From NCBI GenBank assembly GCA_001465025.1, contig LNDO01000079.1:118462-182461 (forward strand): a stretch of 64,000 nt of DNA, read 5' to 3'. The position numbers and the translations under genes were made by a program. Below the pieces are notes generated by a model. The model did no database searches and had not been told where the DNA came from. It was given only the letters and a program-made list of their open reading frames with translations. The stretch's first letter is position 1. Each line of letters opens with the position of its first letter. This document shows positions 26,118 to 35,431 of this stretch, in pieces. The DNA is from Pseudomonas sp. Ga0074129 (GTDB taxonomy: Bacteria > Pseudomonadota > Gammaproteobacteria > Pseudomonadales > Pseudomonadaceae).

Positions 26118-28076
26118 TTAGCGTTTGCTGAGTTGCTCTTGGGTTGCGGCAGCAGGACTCCAGGCAATCAAGCGCTTTTTGAACGCATGGCTAGCGCCCT
26201 GGTAATAGGCAATGTTGCGTTGCATCAGGCTGTCACTGAGAGCGGTTGACGTCTCCTGACTCAGCCCCAGTGCATCATCGTGCCGGCGCATGCCACGACG
26301 CGGACTGAGAATGGCAAGGTTGGCCCCATCGAACAGGCCTAGGTGCTGATAATTGCCAATCAGCGCTCGCCCGGGTGCGCGGTCTTCACGCAGGACATTG
26401 CGACCAAAGAAGGTTGAGCTGTAGTCGACATTCAAGAGACCTAACAAGGTCGGCGCTAAGTCGATCTGGCTGGCAACCTCGTTGAACTCACGCGGTTTGA
26501 TCAGCGCTGGCGCGTAGATAAACAGCGGAATGTGGTAGTTGGCGACAGGCAGGTCTTCCTGGCCCGCACTGCCTGCCGTGTGATCGGCCACAAAGACGAA
26601 GACGGTCCGGTCAAACCAGGGTTTTGCTCTGGCCTGCTGCAGGAACTGGCCGATCGCGTAGTCGGTGTACTTGACGGCGCCTTCGCGGCCCTCGCCGGAC
26701 GGGATGTCGATACGCCCGTCGGGATAGGTGTACGGCCGGTGGTTGGAGGTGGTCATCAGTTGCAGGAAGAAGGGCTTACCTTGGGCATGATCGGCGTCGG
26801 CGACCTTGAGCGTTTGCCGGAAGAGGTCTTCATCGGACATACCCCAAGCGTTCTTAAAGGCCATGTCGTCTTCAGCCACGCTGCTCTGATCGACGACGCG
26901 GTAACCATTGCCACCAAAGAAGGCATTCATGTTGTCGAAGTAACCGCGCCCGCCATAAATGAATACGCTGTCATAACCGAGAGCGTTGAACTGTTGACCA
27001 AGGCTGCCATAGCCAGATTCACGGCCAATGCGTTTGACGATGGAGCGCCCCGGCGTTGGTGGGATGGATAAGGTAATCGCTTCCAATCCGCGGTCGGTAC
27101 GAGTGCCCGTGGCGTAGAAGTTACTAAAGCTCAAGCTATGCGGGCGTAGCTCATCCAGGTTGGGGGTTAGGCCGCGTGTATCACCAAAGCTGCCCAGGTA
27201 TTTGGCACTCAGGCTTTCGATGGTCACCAGCACTACATTGAGTGGCAACGGCTGGCCTGGGTTGTCGATCAGCCGGCGAATATCCTGAGGCTCACTACCA
27301 ATAAAGTGGGCATTGGACTCGCTCACCTCATCGCGCAGCAATCTGACCACGGCTTGCTCGGGCAAAGTGGCGTAAAACTGCTGGTAGTCCAATTCGTTAT
27401 TGCGAAAGGCCGCGAAAAACTGAAACGGGCCATTGCTTGCCAATTCCCGTTGATAGGCATTACCGCCCAAGCCACGTGGTGTGTCCTGACCAATCGAAAA
27501 CCCGTTCAGCCCGGCCAGCAAAAACAGTATTGCCAGGTTTGCCAAGGCACGCGCGCGGGGTAATAACGGCGCGTTGAATGCCGCCTGCAGAGGCCTATAC
27601 AGTGCAACGCTGATAGCTGCGGCGATCAGCACCAGCAATGCAATCAGGGGGTAAATCGGGTAGGACTCAAGGATGTTGTTGATCACCTCTTCCGAGTAAA
27701 CCAGGTAATCCACGGCAATAAAGTTGAAGCGCACGCCAAACTCATCCCAGAACAACCACTCGGCAACGGCTGTGAACAACATCGCGAACAGGCTCATGCC
27801 CAGCAGTCCGACGAGCAGCCATTGATGCCCGCGCCGCTGCCATAACCGAGCCGGACACACGAGCAGATACAGCGCCAACGGTAGGATGGCGTAAAGCAGA
27901 AAGCCAAGGTCGTAGATCAGGCCGATGCCATAAACGCCGGCCAGTTGCAGCAGACTTAGGTTGGCATCCGCCAAATGGCTGGCAAGCAATAAGCTACGCG
28001 TAAGGCAGAACACCGCCAGCCATGACAGCACGATGATGGACAGGTAGCGAAGTTGAGCGTAATGGAGCTGAGGCAT
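26118..28076 (-). CDS. LTA synthase-like (sulfatase-fold) phosphoglycerol/phosphoethanolamine transferase
   Basis: 652 residues: five N-terminal transmembrane helices (to about residue 195) and a periplasmic sulfatase-fold domain. The metal and nucleophile sites typical of LtaS/OpgB/EptA are visible: VLVTIESLSAKYLGSFGD (Glu), ATGTRTDRGLEAI (catalytic Thr), VFVFVADHTAG (Asp-His). It should move a phospho-head group from a phospholipid onto an envelope glycan or lipid A. The ATG at 28076 has AAGGAT upstream. It diverges from colR, and a ColR-box match 70 bp upstream points at it. The exact acceptor cannot be told. Confidence 0.86.
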   Translation of the reverse strand: MPQLHYAQLRYLSIIVLSWLAVFCLTRSLLLASHLADANLSLLQLAGVYGIGLIYDLGFLLYAILPLALYLLVCPARLWQRRGHQWLLVGLLGMSLFAMLFTAVAEWLFWDEFGVRFNFIAVDYLVYSEEVINNILESYPIYPLIALLVLIAAAISVALYRPLQAAFNAPLLPRARALANLAILFLLAGLNGFSIGQDTPRGLGGNAYQRELASNGPFQFFAAFRNNELDYQQFYATLPEQAVVRLLRDEVSESNAHFIGSEPQDIRRLIDNPGQPLPLNVVLVTIESLSAKYLGSFGDTRGLTPNLDELRPHSLSFSNFYATGTRTDRGLEAITLSIPPTPGRSIVKRIGRESGYGSLGQQFNALGYDSVFIYGGRGYFDNMNAFFGGNGYRVVDQSSVAEDDMAFKNAWGMSDEDLFRQTLKVADADHAQGKPFFLQLMTTSNHRPYTYPDGRIDIPSGEGREGAVKYTDYAIGQFLQQARAKPWFDRTVFVFVADHTAGSAGQEDLPVANYHIPLFIYAPALIKPREFNEVASQIDLAPTLLGLLNVDYSSTFFGRNVLREDRAPGRALIGNYQHLGLFDGANLAILSPRRGMRRHDDALGLSQETSTALSDSLMQRNIAYYQGASHAFKKRLIAWSPAAATQEQLSKR

Positions 28077-28145
28077 CGTATGATCCTTGTTGGATGAACG
28101 TGCCGCAGTCTGTTGCGGGGCCTGTGAGCCGCGCGTCAACGCGAT

Positions 28146-28161
28146 GTGAAAAAAGTGTCAA
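28146..28161 (-). promoter_or_regulatory. ColR-binding box upstream of the LTA synthase-like gene
   Basis: On the minus strand TTGACACTTTTTTCAC matches the P. putida ColR consensus (T/C)(T/C)NA(C/G)NN(T/C)TTTTTCAC at every defined position. It is 70 bp upstream of the transferase start and oriented toward it, within the colR divergent gap. The consensus is recalled from work on P. putida. Confidence 0.72.
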
Positions 28162-28183
28162 AACCAGAGAAAGAGATAACCCT

Positions 28184-28867
28184 GTGCGCATCCTCGTCAT
28201 CGAAGACAACCGCGATATCCTCGCCAACGTGCTCGACTATCTGCAGCTGAAAGGCTTTAGCGTCGACTGTGCACAAGACGGACTTACCGGCCTGCACCTG
28301 GCCAGTACCGGGCATTATGATCTGATCGTGCTGGACATCATGCTGCCCGGCATCGATGGCTATCAGGTGTGTAAACGCCTGCGCGAAGACGGCCGCAATG
28401 AGGTACCGATCCTGATGCTCACCGCCCGCGATGCACTGGATGACCGACTACAGGGCTTAAAAGCAGGCGCTGACGATTACCTGATCAAACCGTTTGCGCT
28501 GTCTGAATTGGTGGCGCGAATCGAGGCGATCCTGCGCCGCAGCCAGGGCAGCCGCAAACGCCAGCTGAAGGTCGCCGACCTCGTATATGACCTCGACACC
28601 TTGCATGTCAGCCGAGCAGGCCAGCCACTCAAACTCAACCCGCTGGGGCTGAAGCTGTTGGCGGTGCTGATGCAGAAAAGCCCAGCCGTGGTTCGGCGCG
28701 AAGCCTTGGAGGAGGCGTTGTGGGGTGACGACTGCCCGGACAGCGACAGCTTGCGCAGCCACATTCATCAGCTGCGCCAAGTGCTCGACAAGCCTTTTGC
28801 CCAGCCGTTACTGCACACCTTGCATGGTGTGGGCTACCGATTGGCGGAGCAGACCGATGGTGTCTAA
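28184..28867 (+). CDS. colR: Response regulator ColR
   Basis: 227-residue OmpR-family regulator that, with ColS, protects Pseudomonas envelopes from zinc, iron, polymyxin and phenol by tuning lipid A/LPS and membrane genes. Receiver: VRILVIEDNRD, Asp in YDLIVLDIMLPGIDGY, Lys in YLIKPFALSE. DNA-binding domain: LNPLGLKLLAVLMQKSPAVV and SDSLRSHIHQLRQVLDKPF. The GTG at 28184 sets the receiver at the N-terminus. Gene order colR-colS-methyltransferase-inaA matches other Pseudomonas and fixes the assignment. Confidence 0.92.
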   Translation: MRILVIEDNRDILANVLDYLQLKGFSVDCAQDGLTGLHLASTGHYDLIVLDIMLPGIDGYQVCKRLREDGRNEVPILMLTARDALDDRLQGLKAGADDYLIKPFALSELVARIEAILRRSQGSRKRQLKVADLVYDLDTLHVSRAGQPLKLNPLGLKLLAVLMQKSPAVVRREALEEALWGDDCPDSDSLRSHIHQLRQVLDKPFAQPLLHTLHGVGYRLAEQTDGV

Positions 28868-30128
28868 ACAACCTTTTGCCCGCCGCATTTTAATTGCCTT
28901 CGTGCTGATGACCACGCTGGTCAGCGGCGTTTTTTCGCTGAGCATTGTGGCGCTGGTGCATTTCATCGAAGAAGACCTGGTATCCAAGGAAATGGACCGT
29001 GAGCTAAATAAGGTGCTGCATGAGGATATCCAGCAAGAACAGCCACCCAGACTGGACTCAATGACCCGATTTTTTAGCTCCGCGCAGCCGCAATACGCTA
29101 TTCCAGAACTATTTTCCGGATTGCCGGAGGGCTTTAACGAAGTGGTCGACGGCACGAATGCGTTCTATGTCTATAGCCGCAAAACCAATGGTCAGACCTA
29201 TCTGCTGGCGCAGGAGCAGCATGAGTTCGAGGCACGTGAACAAGCACTATTTTATGTAGTACTGGCGGGCTTTCTGCTCACTGTAGTGGGCGCTTGGGGA
29301 TTGGGTCTGATAATGGCCAGAAAAGTCATGGCGCCCTTGAGCCGCTTAGCGCAGCAGGTACGCCATCGTGATCAGTTACATCCGCTGGCGCCACCACTTG
29401 CCCCTGAATACCCTGATGACGAAGTGGGCCAGCTGGCTGCGGCCTTTGACAGCACCCTGGGCCAAGTGCGTCAGTCGCTGGAGCGTGAACGCTTATTCAC
29501 CAGTGACGTCAGTCATGAATTGCGCACCCCTCTGATGGTGATTGCAACCTCATGTGAGCTGTTGGTCGAAGGTGACTTGCAAGTACACCAGCGCGAGCAG
29601 ATTGAACGTATCGGCCGCGCCAGCGCAGAAATGCGCGACCTGGTGCAAACCTTCCTGCAACTGGCGCGGGATAAAGCCAACGAGAGCGCCTTTGTTGGCA
29701 ACAGCAGCCTGGCACAGGTGGCCACTGATCAATCCAGCCGCTGGGAGCCACTGATGCACCAGAAGGGGCTGGCGTTCAAACGCAGCCTGGAAGGGGCTGA
29801 TGAGGGGCTTTACAACCCTGTGTTGCTTAATACGGTAATGGCCAATTTATTACGCAATGCGCTGCACTACACCGAGCTTGGGTTTGTCCGCCTGGTACTT
29901 GCCACCGACGGTTTTCGCGTAGAAGACAGTGGCATGGGCATTGCGCCAGACCAACACGAGCAGATCTTTCAGCCTTTTGTGCGCGGTTCTGAAGTACGCG
30001 GCGAAGGTTTGGGTCTCGGCCTCTCGTTGGTGAAACGGATTTGCAGCAAACAGGGCTGGACGATTTCGGTACACAACCTGCCGCAAGGTGGCAGCTGTTT
30101 CACCGTGGTATTCAATAACGTCAGATAA
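28857..30128 (+). CDS. colS: Sensor histidine kinase ColS
   Basis: 423-residue membrane kinase: transmembrane helices near residues 8-32 and 138-160 flank a short periplasmic domain, whose start VHFIEEDLVSKEMDRE and EQHEFEAREQ hold the acidic residues that in P. putida ColS bind Fe(III)/Zn(II). The kinase core follows: H-box SDVSHELRTPLMVIATSCEL, N-box NLLRNALHYTE, G-boxes VEDSGMGI and GEGLGLGLSLV. The start overlaps the colR stop by a few codons. Zinc/iron sensing is family knowledge. Confidence 0.92.
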   Translation: MVSKQPFARRILIAFVLMTTLVSGVFSLSIVALVHFIEEDLVSKEMDRELNKVLHEDIQQEQPPRLDSMTRFFSSAQPQYAIPELFSGLPEGFNEVVDGTNAFYVYSRKTNGQTYLLAQEQHEFEAREQALFYVVLAGFLLTVVGAWGLGLIMARKVMAPLSRLAQQVRHRDQLHPLAPPLAPEYPDDEVGQLAAAFDSTLGQVRQSLERERLFTSDVSHELRTPLMVIATSCELLVEGDLQVHQREQIERIGRASAEMRDLVQTFLQLARDKANESAFVGNSSLAQVATDQSSRWEPLMHQKGLAFKRSLEGADEGLYNPVLLNTVMANLLRNALHYTELGFVRLVLATDGFRVEDSGMGIAPDQHEQIFQPFVRGSEVRGEGLGLGLSLVKRICSKQGWTISVHNLPQGGSCFTVVFNNVR

Positions 30129-30140
30129 CGATTTTTTCAC
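30125..30140 (+). promoter_or_regulatory. ColR-binding box upstream of the methyltransferase-inaA pair
   Basis: ATAACGATTTTTTCAC agrees with the ColR consensus at all defined positions except the first (A instead of T/C). It overlaps the colS stop codon and lies 70 bp before the methyltransferase start, the same distance as the box of the divergent transferase gene. Confidence 0.7.
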
Positions 30141-30209
30141 ATTCTTTTGACAGAGCCTTGATGCCTGCATCTCTAGTGTGGCGAGCGTATCTTCTAAGGA
30201 CGCCTCGCC

Positions 30210-30893
30210 ATGCAAAGCCCTATCGAACTCGAATTCTCTCGCAAGTACGACCGCACCCACGCATACGAGTACCTGCAAAAGCATCAGGATGGTCCCGCCC
30301 GCCGTCTCTCGCATTGGCGCGATGAACAGATGGCTCGCCATGCACTGAAGCTGGCAGGCGATCCGGGCTTGGTGCTGGATTTACCGTGCGGAGCAGGCCG
30401 ATTCTGGCCACTGTTGGCTGAAAACCCCAACCGACTGATCTTTGCGGCAGACAACTCCGCCGACATGCTCGACATCGCCCAAGCCTCTCAACCCATGGAG
30501 GTCCTCAAGCGGATCGAAACCTTCCGCACCTCGGCGTTCGCCATTGACCTGGCCGCAAATGCCGTCGACTGCATTTTCTGCATTCGCCTGCTGCATCACA
30601 TCGAGCAACCTGAACATCGTTTAGCCATTCTGCGTGAGTTTCATCGGGTCAGCCGCGACACGGTGATTGTTTCACTCTGGGTCGACGGCAATTACAAAGC
30701 CTGGAAACGCAAACGCCTTGAGCAGCGCCGCGCAGCCGAAGGACGTGCCGGAGAAAATCAGAATCGCTTTGTAGTCGCCCGCGAGGCTATTGAAAGCGAA
30801 TTCCGCCAGGCCGGATTCAGGATCATCGGCCAACAGGATTTTCTGCCTGGGTACCACATGTGGCGCACCTACGTGCTGCGCAAGGAGGACTGA
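30210..30893 (+). CDS. SAM-dependent methyltransferase of the ColR regulon
   Basis: 227-residue class I methyltransferase: SAM motif VLDLPCGAGRFWPLL around residue 55, acidic motif II IFAADNSADML, and IFCIRLLHHIEQ. It corresponds to the gene following colS in P. putida (orf222) and P. aeruginosa, where it forms a ColR-controlled pair with inaA and is linked to LPS and polymyxin tolerance; the substrate is not known. Overlapping stop and start regions with inaA and a shared ColR box imply co-transcription. Confidence 0.85.
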   Translation: MQSPIELEFSRKYDRTHAYEYLQKHQDGPARRLSHWRDEQMARHALKLAGDPGLVLDLPCGAGRFWPLLAENPNRLIFAADNSADMLDIAQASQPMEVLKRIETFRTSAFAIDLAANAVDCIFCIRLLHHIEQPEHRLAILREFHRVSRDTVIVSLWVDGNYKAWKRKRLEQRRAAEGRAGENQNRFVVAREAIESEFRQAGFRIIGQQDFLPGYHMWRTYVLRKED

Positions 30894-30895
30894 GC

Positions 30896-31603
30896 ATGGT
30901 TGCAATTACCAGTGGCTCACCCGCACAGTCCTTCACCACGCATTTTGATCGCTGGTGGAACAGCACAGGGATCTGGGTCGAGCCGGTTAATCAGCGCCGC
31001 GGTGGCGAGAGCGGCGTGCAGCTACTAACCCGCAACGACGCCAGTCAGCTGCCGTTGTATTGCAAGCGACAAGTCGGGCATCTCTATCGTTCAGTCCGAT
31101 ACCCGTTCGGTCGCCCCACCGTGCTACGTGAGTGCGATGCATATCGGACACTCGCGCGCCTGGGCATCAAGACACCCAACATCGTCTACTGCGCCACTCG
31201 CCGAAAAGACCAACAGTGGCAGTCCCTCTTGGTGACCGAGTCACTGCACGGCTTTGTAAGCCTCACGCAATGGTACGAGGAGAGTGATTCTCCAGAGCTC
31301 AATCAGCGCGTGATGCACCAGGTCGCCGTAACACTGGCACGCATGCACCAGGCCGGCTTTCAACATGGTTGCTGCTACCCCAAACACATCTTTGTGAAGC
31401 TTCATTCGGGTATCGCGAGCCAAGCAGACATAGAGATTGCCTTGCTCGACTTAGAGAAAAGTCGCCATCGCTGGCGCGCCAAAGACGCATCCAGGCACGA
31501 CTTGCGGCAGTTGATGCGTCACCGAGGATCGGTTCCAGAAGCGGATGTGCTGTTGGTTAATCAGATCCATCAGCAGGTTCTTGACGGGCCTGTTGAGTCA
31601 TAG
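30896..31603 (+). CDS. inaA: InaA / WaaP-family LPS kinase-like protein
   Basis: 235 residues with a lipopolysaccharide-kinase (RIO/WaaP-like) fold: ATP-side Lys in QLPLYCKRQVGHLY, catalytic-loop region LARMHQAGFQHGCCYPKHIF (HGCCYPKH in place of the usual HxDLxxxN), and the metal Asp in IEIALLDLEKSRHRW. These proteins phosphorylate LPS core sugars; InaA itself is weakly characterised. AAGGAGG precedes the ATG at 30896. It closes the ColRS-linked group. Confidence 0.84.
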   Translation: MVAITSGSPAQSFTTHFDRWWNSTGIWVEPVNQRRGGESGVQLLTRNDASQLPLYCKRQVGHLYRSVRYPFGRPTVLRECDAYRTLARLGIKTPNIVYCATRRKDQQWQSLLVTESLHGFVSLTQWYEESDSPELNQRVMHQVAVTLARMHQAGFQHGCCYPKHIFVKLHSGIASQADIEIALLDLEKSRHRWRAKDASRHDLRQLMRHRGSVPEADVLLVNQIHQQVLDGPVES

Positions 31604-31639
31604 CGGCCCTCGCTTTAAACAGCCCTGAAGATGGCTAAC

Positions 31640-32521
31640 TCACCCCTGATGCAGCGCCCGGTAATGACTGGGCGCCATGCCAACCACTTTGCGAAACAGC
31701 CGCGAGAAGTAATACACATCGTCATAGCCCAACTGCTCAGCGACCTGGCGAATGCTTTGCTGGCCTTCGTCGAGCAGGCGGCAGGCGTGGGCCATTTTCA
31801 GTTGGATAAAGTCCTGAATCGGCGCATGGCCGGTCAATGCGCGGTAGGTTTTGGCGAAGTGAAAACGCGACAGCTTGAACTGCGCGGCCAACTCGTCGAG
31901 GTTGAGCGAATCATGCAGGTGAGCGCGCATCACAGCGTGCACGGCGTCTACATCGAGCACCCGCCCGGACTTCAAGGTGGCCCGCGCCGGCAGCACGGCC
32001 AGTGAGGTCAGTAACACCTGCAGCTGGTGAGCGGCATGGATGAAGTGCACCAGGTTCAAGCCCTGTTTACGCAGCCCGAGCAACGCATCGAACTCGGCCA
32101 GCAAACGCGGTTGCACGCCAATGCGTAACAACGGTCTCGGCCCGAGCTGCTTGAGGTAATCGGCTACGTGCTCACCGGCGAAGTGCACCCAATACAGCGT
32201 CCAGGGCTTGTGTTCATCGGCACCGTAGGTGTGTGCCTGCCCTTTGGGCAACAGCAGCAGATCGCCACCGCTGACGTCTAATCGTCCATCCGCCGTCTCC
32301 AACCAGCCCTGCCCCGAGCGGCAGTAAATCAGCAAGTAATCCTCCGGCTGCGGACGATGCATGCGGTGCCCCTGGGCTTCGGGGTAGTACCCCAAGGCCA
32401 GGGGATAACAGCCCTGCCCTAGGGGATGCTTTGCCAGCAGGCGGCGCAGCCGGGGCGGTGTGATAAAGCGCACACCATTGGCCGGCAAAGGCCAGTTGGA
32501 GGTATCAACAAAAGCGCGCAT
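31640..32521 (-). CDS. mmsR: AraC-family activator MmsR of valine catabolism
   Basis: 293 residues: N-terminal cupin ligand-binding domain (YLLIYCRSGQGWLETADGRL, GDLLLLPKGQAHTYGADEHK) and C-terminal double helix-turn-helix (LDELAAQFKLSRFHFAKTYR; IRQVAEQLGYDDVYYFSRLF). It is divergent from mmsA, as in P. aeruginosa, and should activate the mms operon in response to valine intermediates. The ATG at 32521 has no clear ribosome-binding site, since a palindromic repeat starts 13 bp upstream. Its 3' end is duplicated at 24675-24905. Confidence 0.88.
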   Translation of the reverse strand: MRAFVDTSNWPLPANGVRFITPPRLRRLLAKHPLGQGCYPLALGYYPEAQGHRMHRPQPEDYLLIYCRSGQGWLETADGRLDVSGGDLLLLPKGQAHTYGADEHKPWTLYWVHFAGEHVADYLKQLGPRPLLRIGVQPRLLAEFDALLGLRKQGLNLVHFIHAAHQLQVLLTSLAVLPARATLKSGRVLDVDAVHAVMRAHLHDSLNLDELAAQFKLSRFHFAKTYRALTGHAPIQDFIQLKMAHACRLLDEGQQSIRQVAEQLGYDDVYYFSRLFRKVVGMAPSHYRALHQG

Positions 32522-32533
32522 GGCGATGCTCAA

Positions 32534-32584
32534 GTAGCCCGGATGCAAGCCGGGTGAACGGGTCCCGGATTGCATCCGGGCCAC
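32534..32584. repeat. GTAGCCCGGATG-type palindromic repeat (family C) abutting mmsR
   Basis: GTAGCCCGGATGCAAGCCGGG and CCCGGATTGCATCCGGGCCA form an inverted repeat. It lies 13 bp upstream of the mmsR start in the position where the leader and ribosome-binding site would be. Confidence 0.8.
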
Positions 32585-32690
32585 AGATTAAATCCCAAGA
32601 TAGTCCATCCGCAGACCAAGATCGTCAATCCACAAAGCCGAGTAAGGCGGCTATAACACTGACAAAACAACAATTGAGCCGGAGAAAAGC

Positions 32691-34187
32691 ATGGCCAAGG
32701 CAATCCCACAGTTGATCGACGGTGAATGGCGCGAAAGCCGCGCCCGCGAATTTATCGAAGTCACCGACCCGGCGACCCAGGAAGTACTCGCGTTGGCCCC
32801 CAAAGCCACCGCCGAGGAAATCGAAGCGGCGATTGCCAGCGCCAAAGCCGCGTTCATCACCTGGCGTGAAGTGCCGGTCTCCGACCGCGCGCGCGTCATG
32901 CTGCGCTATCAGCACCTGCTCAAAGAACATCACGACGAGCTGGCGGAAATCCTCGCCGGGGAAACCGGCAAAACCCTGGCCGATGCCAAGGGCGATGTCT
33001 GGCGCGGTATCGAGGTGGTGGAACAGGCCTGCAACATCGCCAGCCTGACCATGGGCGAAACCATGGAGAACGTCGCCCGCGACATCGACACCGCCAGTTG
33101 GATTCAGCCACTAGGCGTGTGCGTGGGCATCACCCCGTTCAACTTCCCGGCGATGATTCCGCTGTGGATGTTTCCCCTGGCCATCGCTGCCGGCAACACC
33201 TTTATCCTCAAACCATCAGAACAAGACCCACTGACGCCCAACCGCCTGGCCGAGCTGTTTATCGAGGCCGGCGCGCCCAAGGGCGTGTTGCAGGTGCTGC
33301 ACGGCGCGCGCGAAGTGGTCGATAGCCTGCTGACGCACCCGGATATCCGCGCCATTTCCTTCGTCGGTTCAGTGCCGGTGGGCCAGCACATCTACCGCAC
33401 CGGCACCGCCCACCTCAAGCGTGTGCAGGCCTTTGCCGGGGCGAAGAACCACATGGTGATTATGCCTGACGCCCATAAACAGCAGGTATTGAGCAACCTG
33501 GTGGGGGCCAGTTGCGGCGCGGCCGGGCAGCGCTGCATGGCGATCAGCGTGGCGGTGTTTGTCGGCGAGTCGAAACAGTGGATCAACGAGCTGCAGGCGC
33601 AGATGGCTGATTTACAACCGGGTTACTGGACCGACGGCCACGCCGCGTTCGGCCCGCTGATCAGCCAGCAGGCCAAGCAACGCGTGCTGCGCCTGATCGC
33701 CGAAGGTAAAGCGGAAGGCGCCGAATGCTTGCTGGACGGGTCGCACTGCGCAGTCGAAGGCTACCCGAAGGGCAACTGGGTAGGCCCAACGCTGTTTCGC
33801 GGCGTGACCCGCCACATGAGCCTGTACCGTGAAGAGATCTTCGGCCCGGTGCTGGTGTGCATGGAGGTCGATACGCTGGAAGAAGCCATCGAGCTGGTCA
33901 ACGCCAGCCCGTTCGGTAACGGCACCTCGATCTTCACCCGCTCCGGCGGCGCGGCGCGGCATTATCAACATGCGGTGGAAGTCGGTCAGGTCGGCATCAA
34001 CGTACCGGTGCCGGTGCCGCTGCCCTTCTTCTCGTTCACCGGCTGGAAAGGCTCGTTCTACGGCGACCTGCACGCCTATGGCAAACAGGGCGTACGCTTT
34101 TTCACTGAAACAAAAACGGTCACCAGCCGCTGGTTTGATGAGGATGCCGTGAGCGCGGCCGCCAACATGACGATTCAGCTTAAATAA
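32691..34187 (+). CDS. mmsA: CoA-acylating methylmalonate-semialdehyde dehydrogenase
   Basis: Converts methylmalonate semialdehyde to propionyl-CoA with NAD and CoA, the last step of distal valine breakdown. The 498 residues belong to the aldehyde dehydrogenase superfamily: [34 protein letters not shown], catalytic Cys in [17 protein letters not shown], and [13 protein letters not shown] near the C-terminus. GGAG lies just upstream of the ATG. It heads the operon and is divergent from mmsR. Confidence 0.97.
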   Translation: MAKAIPQLIDGEWRESRAREFIEVTDPATQEVLALAPKATAEEIEAAIASAKAAFITWREVPVSDRARVMLRYQHLLKEHHDELAEILAGETGKTLADAKGDVWRGIEVVEQACNIASLTMGETMENVARDIDTASWIQPLGVCVGITPFNFPAMIPLWMFPLAIAAGNTFILKPSEQDPLTPNRLAELFIEAGAPKGVLQVLHGAREVVDSLLTHPDIRAISFVGSVPVGQHIYRTGTAHLKRVQAFAGAKNHMVIMPDAHKQQVLSNLVGASCGAAGQRCMAISVAVFVGESKQWINELQAQMADLQPGYWTDGHAAFGPLISQQAKQRVLRLIAEGKAEGAECLLDGSHCAVEGYPKGNWVGPTLFRGVTRHMSLYREEIFGPVLVCMEVDTLEEAIELVNASPFGNGTSIFTRSGGAARHYQHAVEVGQVGINVPVPVPLPFFSFTGWKGSFYGDLHAYGKQGVRFFTETKTVTSRWFDEDAVSAAANMTIQLK

Positions 34188-34253
34188 CGACCCGTAGGCT
34201 GATCACGAGTCGGCCTGCCAAACGCCGGGACACCCCTCCCGTAAGGATGCGCA

Positions 34254-35417
34254 ATGGATTTTGAACTGACGGAAGAACAACGCCTGCTGGTCGACAGCGC
34301 CCGCGCCTTTGCCAGCAAAGAGCTCGCGCCTCACGCCGCCGACTGGGACCGTAACCATCACTTCCCCGTGGAGGTGATCAAACGCGCCGCCGAGCAGGGT
34401 TATCTGGCCCTTTACCTCAAGGAAGAGGACGGTGGTCTGGGCCTGTCGCGGCTGTCGTCATCGCTGATTTTCGAACAACTGTCGGCCGGCTGCGTGGCCA
34501 CCACGGCGTTTTTAACCATTCACAACATGGCCAGTTGGATGCTCGCCAGCTTTGCTGATCAAGCGTTGAAAGACGCTTGGTTACCGCGCCTAAGCAGTGG
34601 CGAGTTGCTGGCTTCGTATTGCCTGACCGAACCGGATGCCGGCTCCGACGCCGCCAACCTGCGCACCCGCGCCCGGCGCGACGGCGACGACTACGTGATC
34701 GACGGCAGCAAATGCTTTATCTCCGGCGCGGGCAGCACGCAGGTGTTGATTGTGATGGCGCGCACCGGCGAAGAAGGCGCCAAGGGCGTGTCGTGTTTCC
34801 TCGTGCCGGGCGATGCCGAGGGCGTCAAGTACGGCCGCAATGAATTGAAGATGGGCTGGCGCGCTCAGCCCACGCGCACCATCAGCTTTGAAGGGGTGCG
34901 CATTCCGGCCGACAACCGCATCGGCCCCGAGGGTCAGGGCTTTGTCTACGCCATGAAAGGGCTGGACGGTGGGCGTATCAATATCGCCAGTTGCTCGCTC
35001 GGTGCAGCTCAGGCGGCGCTGGAGCAATCGCTGCGCTATGTGGAAGAGCGCAAGCAGTTCGGCAAAGCGCTGAGCACATTCCAGGCATTGCAGTTCAAAC
35101 TGGCCGACATGCTCACCGACCTCACCGCCAGCCGGCAAATGGTGCGCCTGGCTGCGCACAAGCTGGATCAAGGCCACGGCGAAGCCAGCCTGTATTGCGC
35201 CATGGCCAAGCGTTTTGCTACCGATCACTGCTTCACCGTTTGCAACGAGGCGCTGCAACTGCATGGCGGTTACGGGTATCTGAATGACTACCCACTGGAA
35301 CGCTGGGTGCGTGACAGCCGCGTGCACCAGATACTGGAAGGCACCAATGAAATCATGCGGGTGATCATCGCGCGCCGTCTGCTCGATCAGGGCGGCATGT
35401 TGGATCGCCTGCTCTGA
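34254..35417 (+). CDS. Acyl-CoA dehydrogenase, probable isobutyryl-CoA dehydrogenase
   Basis: 387-residue FAD flavoprotein: YCLTEPDAGSDAANLRTRAR and EEGAKGVSCFLVPG in the N-terminal/beta domains, YVEERKQFGKALSTFQALQF and QLHGGYGYLNDYPLERWVRD with catalytic Glu region ILEGTNEIMRVI in the C-terminal domain. Placement between mmsA and a hydratase predicts oxidation of isobutyryl-CoA to methacrylyl-CoA. Specificity is inferred from the operon, not from active-site residues. Confidence 0.9.
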   Translation: MDFELTEEQRLLVDSARAFASKELAPHAADWDRNHHFPVEVIKRAAEQGYLALYLKEEDGGLGLSRLSSSLIFEQLSAGCVATTAFLTIHNMASWMLASFADQALKDAWLPRLSSGELLASYCLTEPDAGSDAANLRTRARRDGDDYVIDGSKCFISGAGSTQVLIVMARTGEEGAKGVSCFLVPGDAEGVKYGRNELKMGWRAQPTRTISFEGVRIPADNRIGPEGQGFVYAMKGLDGGRINIASCSLGAAQAALEQSLRYVEERKQFGKALSTFQALQFKLADMLTDLTASRQMVRLAAHKLDQGHGEASLYCAMAKRFATDHCFTVCNEALQLHGGYGYLNDYPLERWVRDSRVHQILEGTNEIMRVIIARRLLDQGGMLDRLL

Positions 35418-35431
35418 GCAAATCATCGAAC

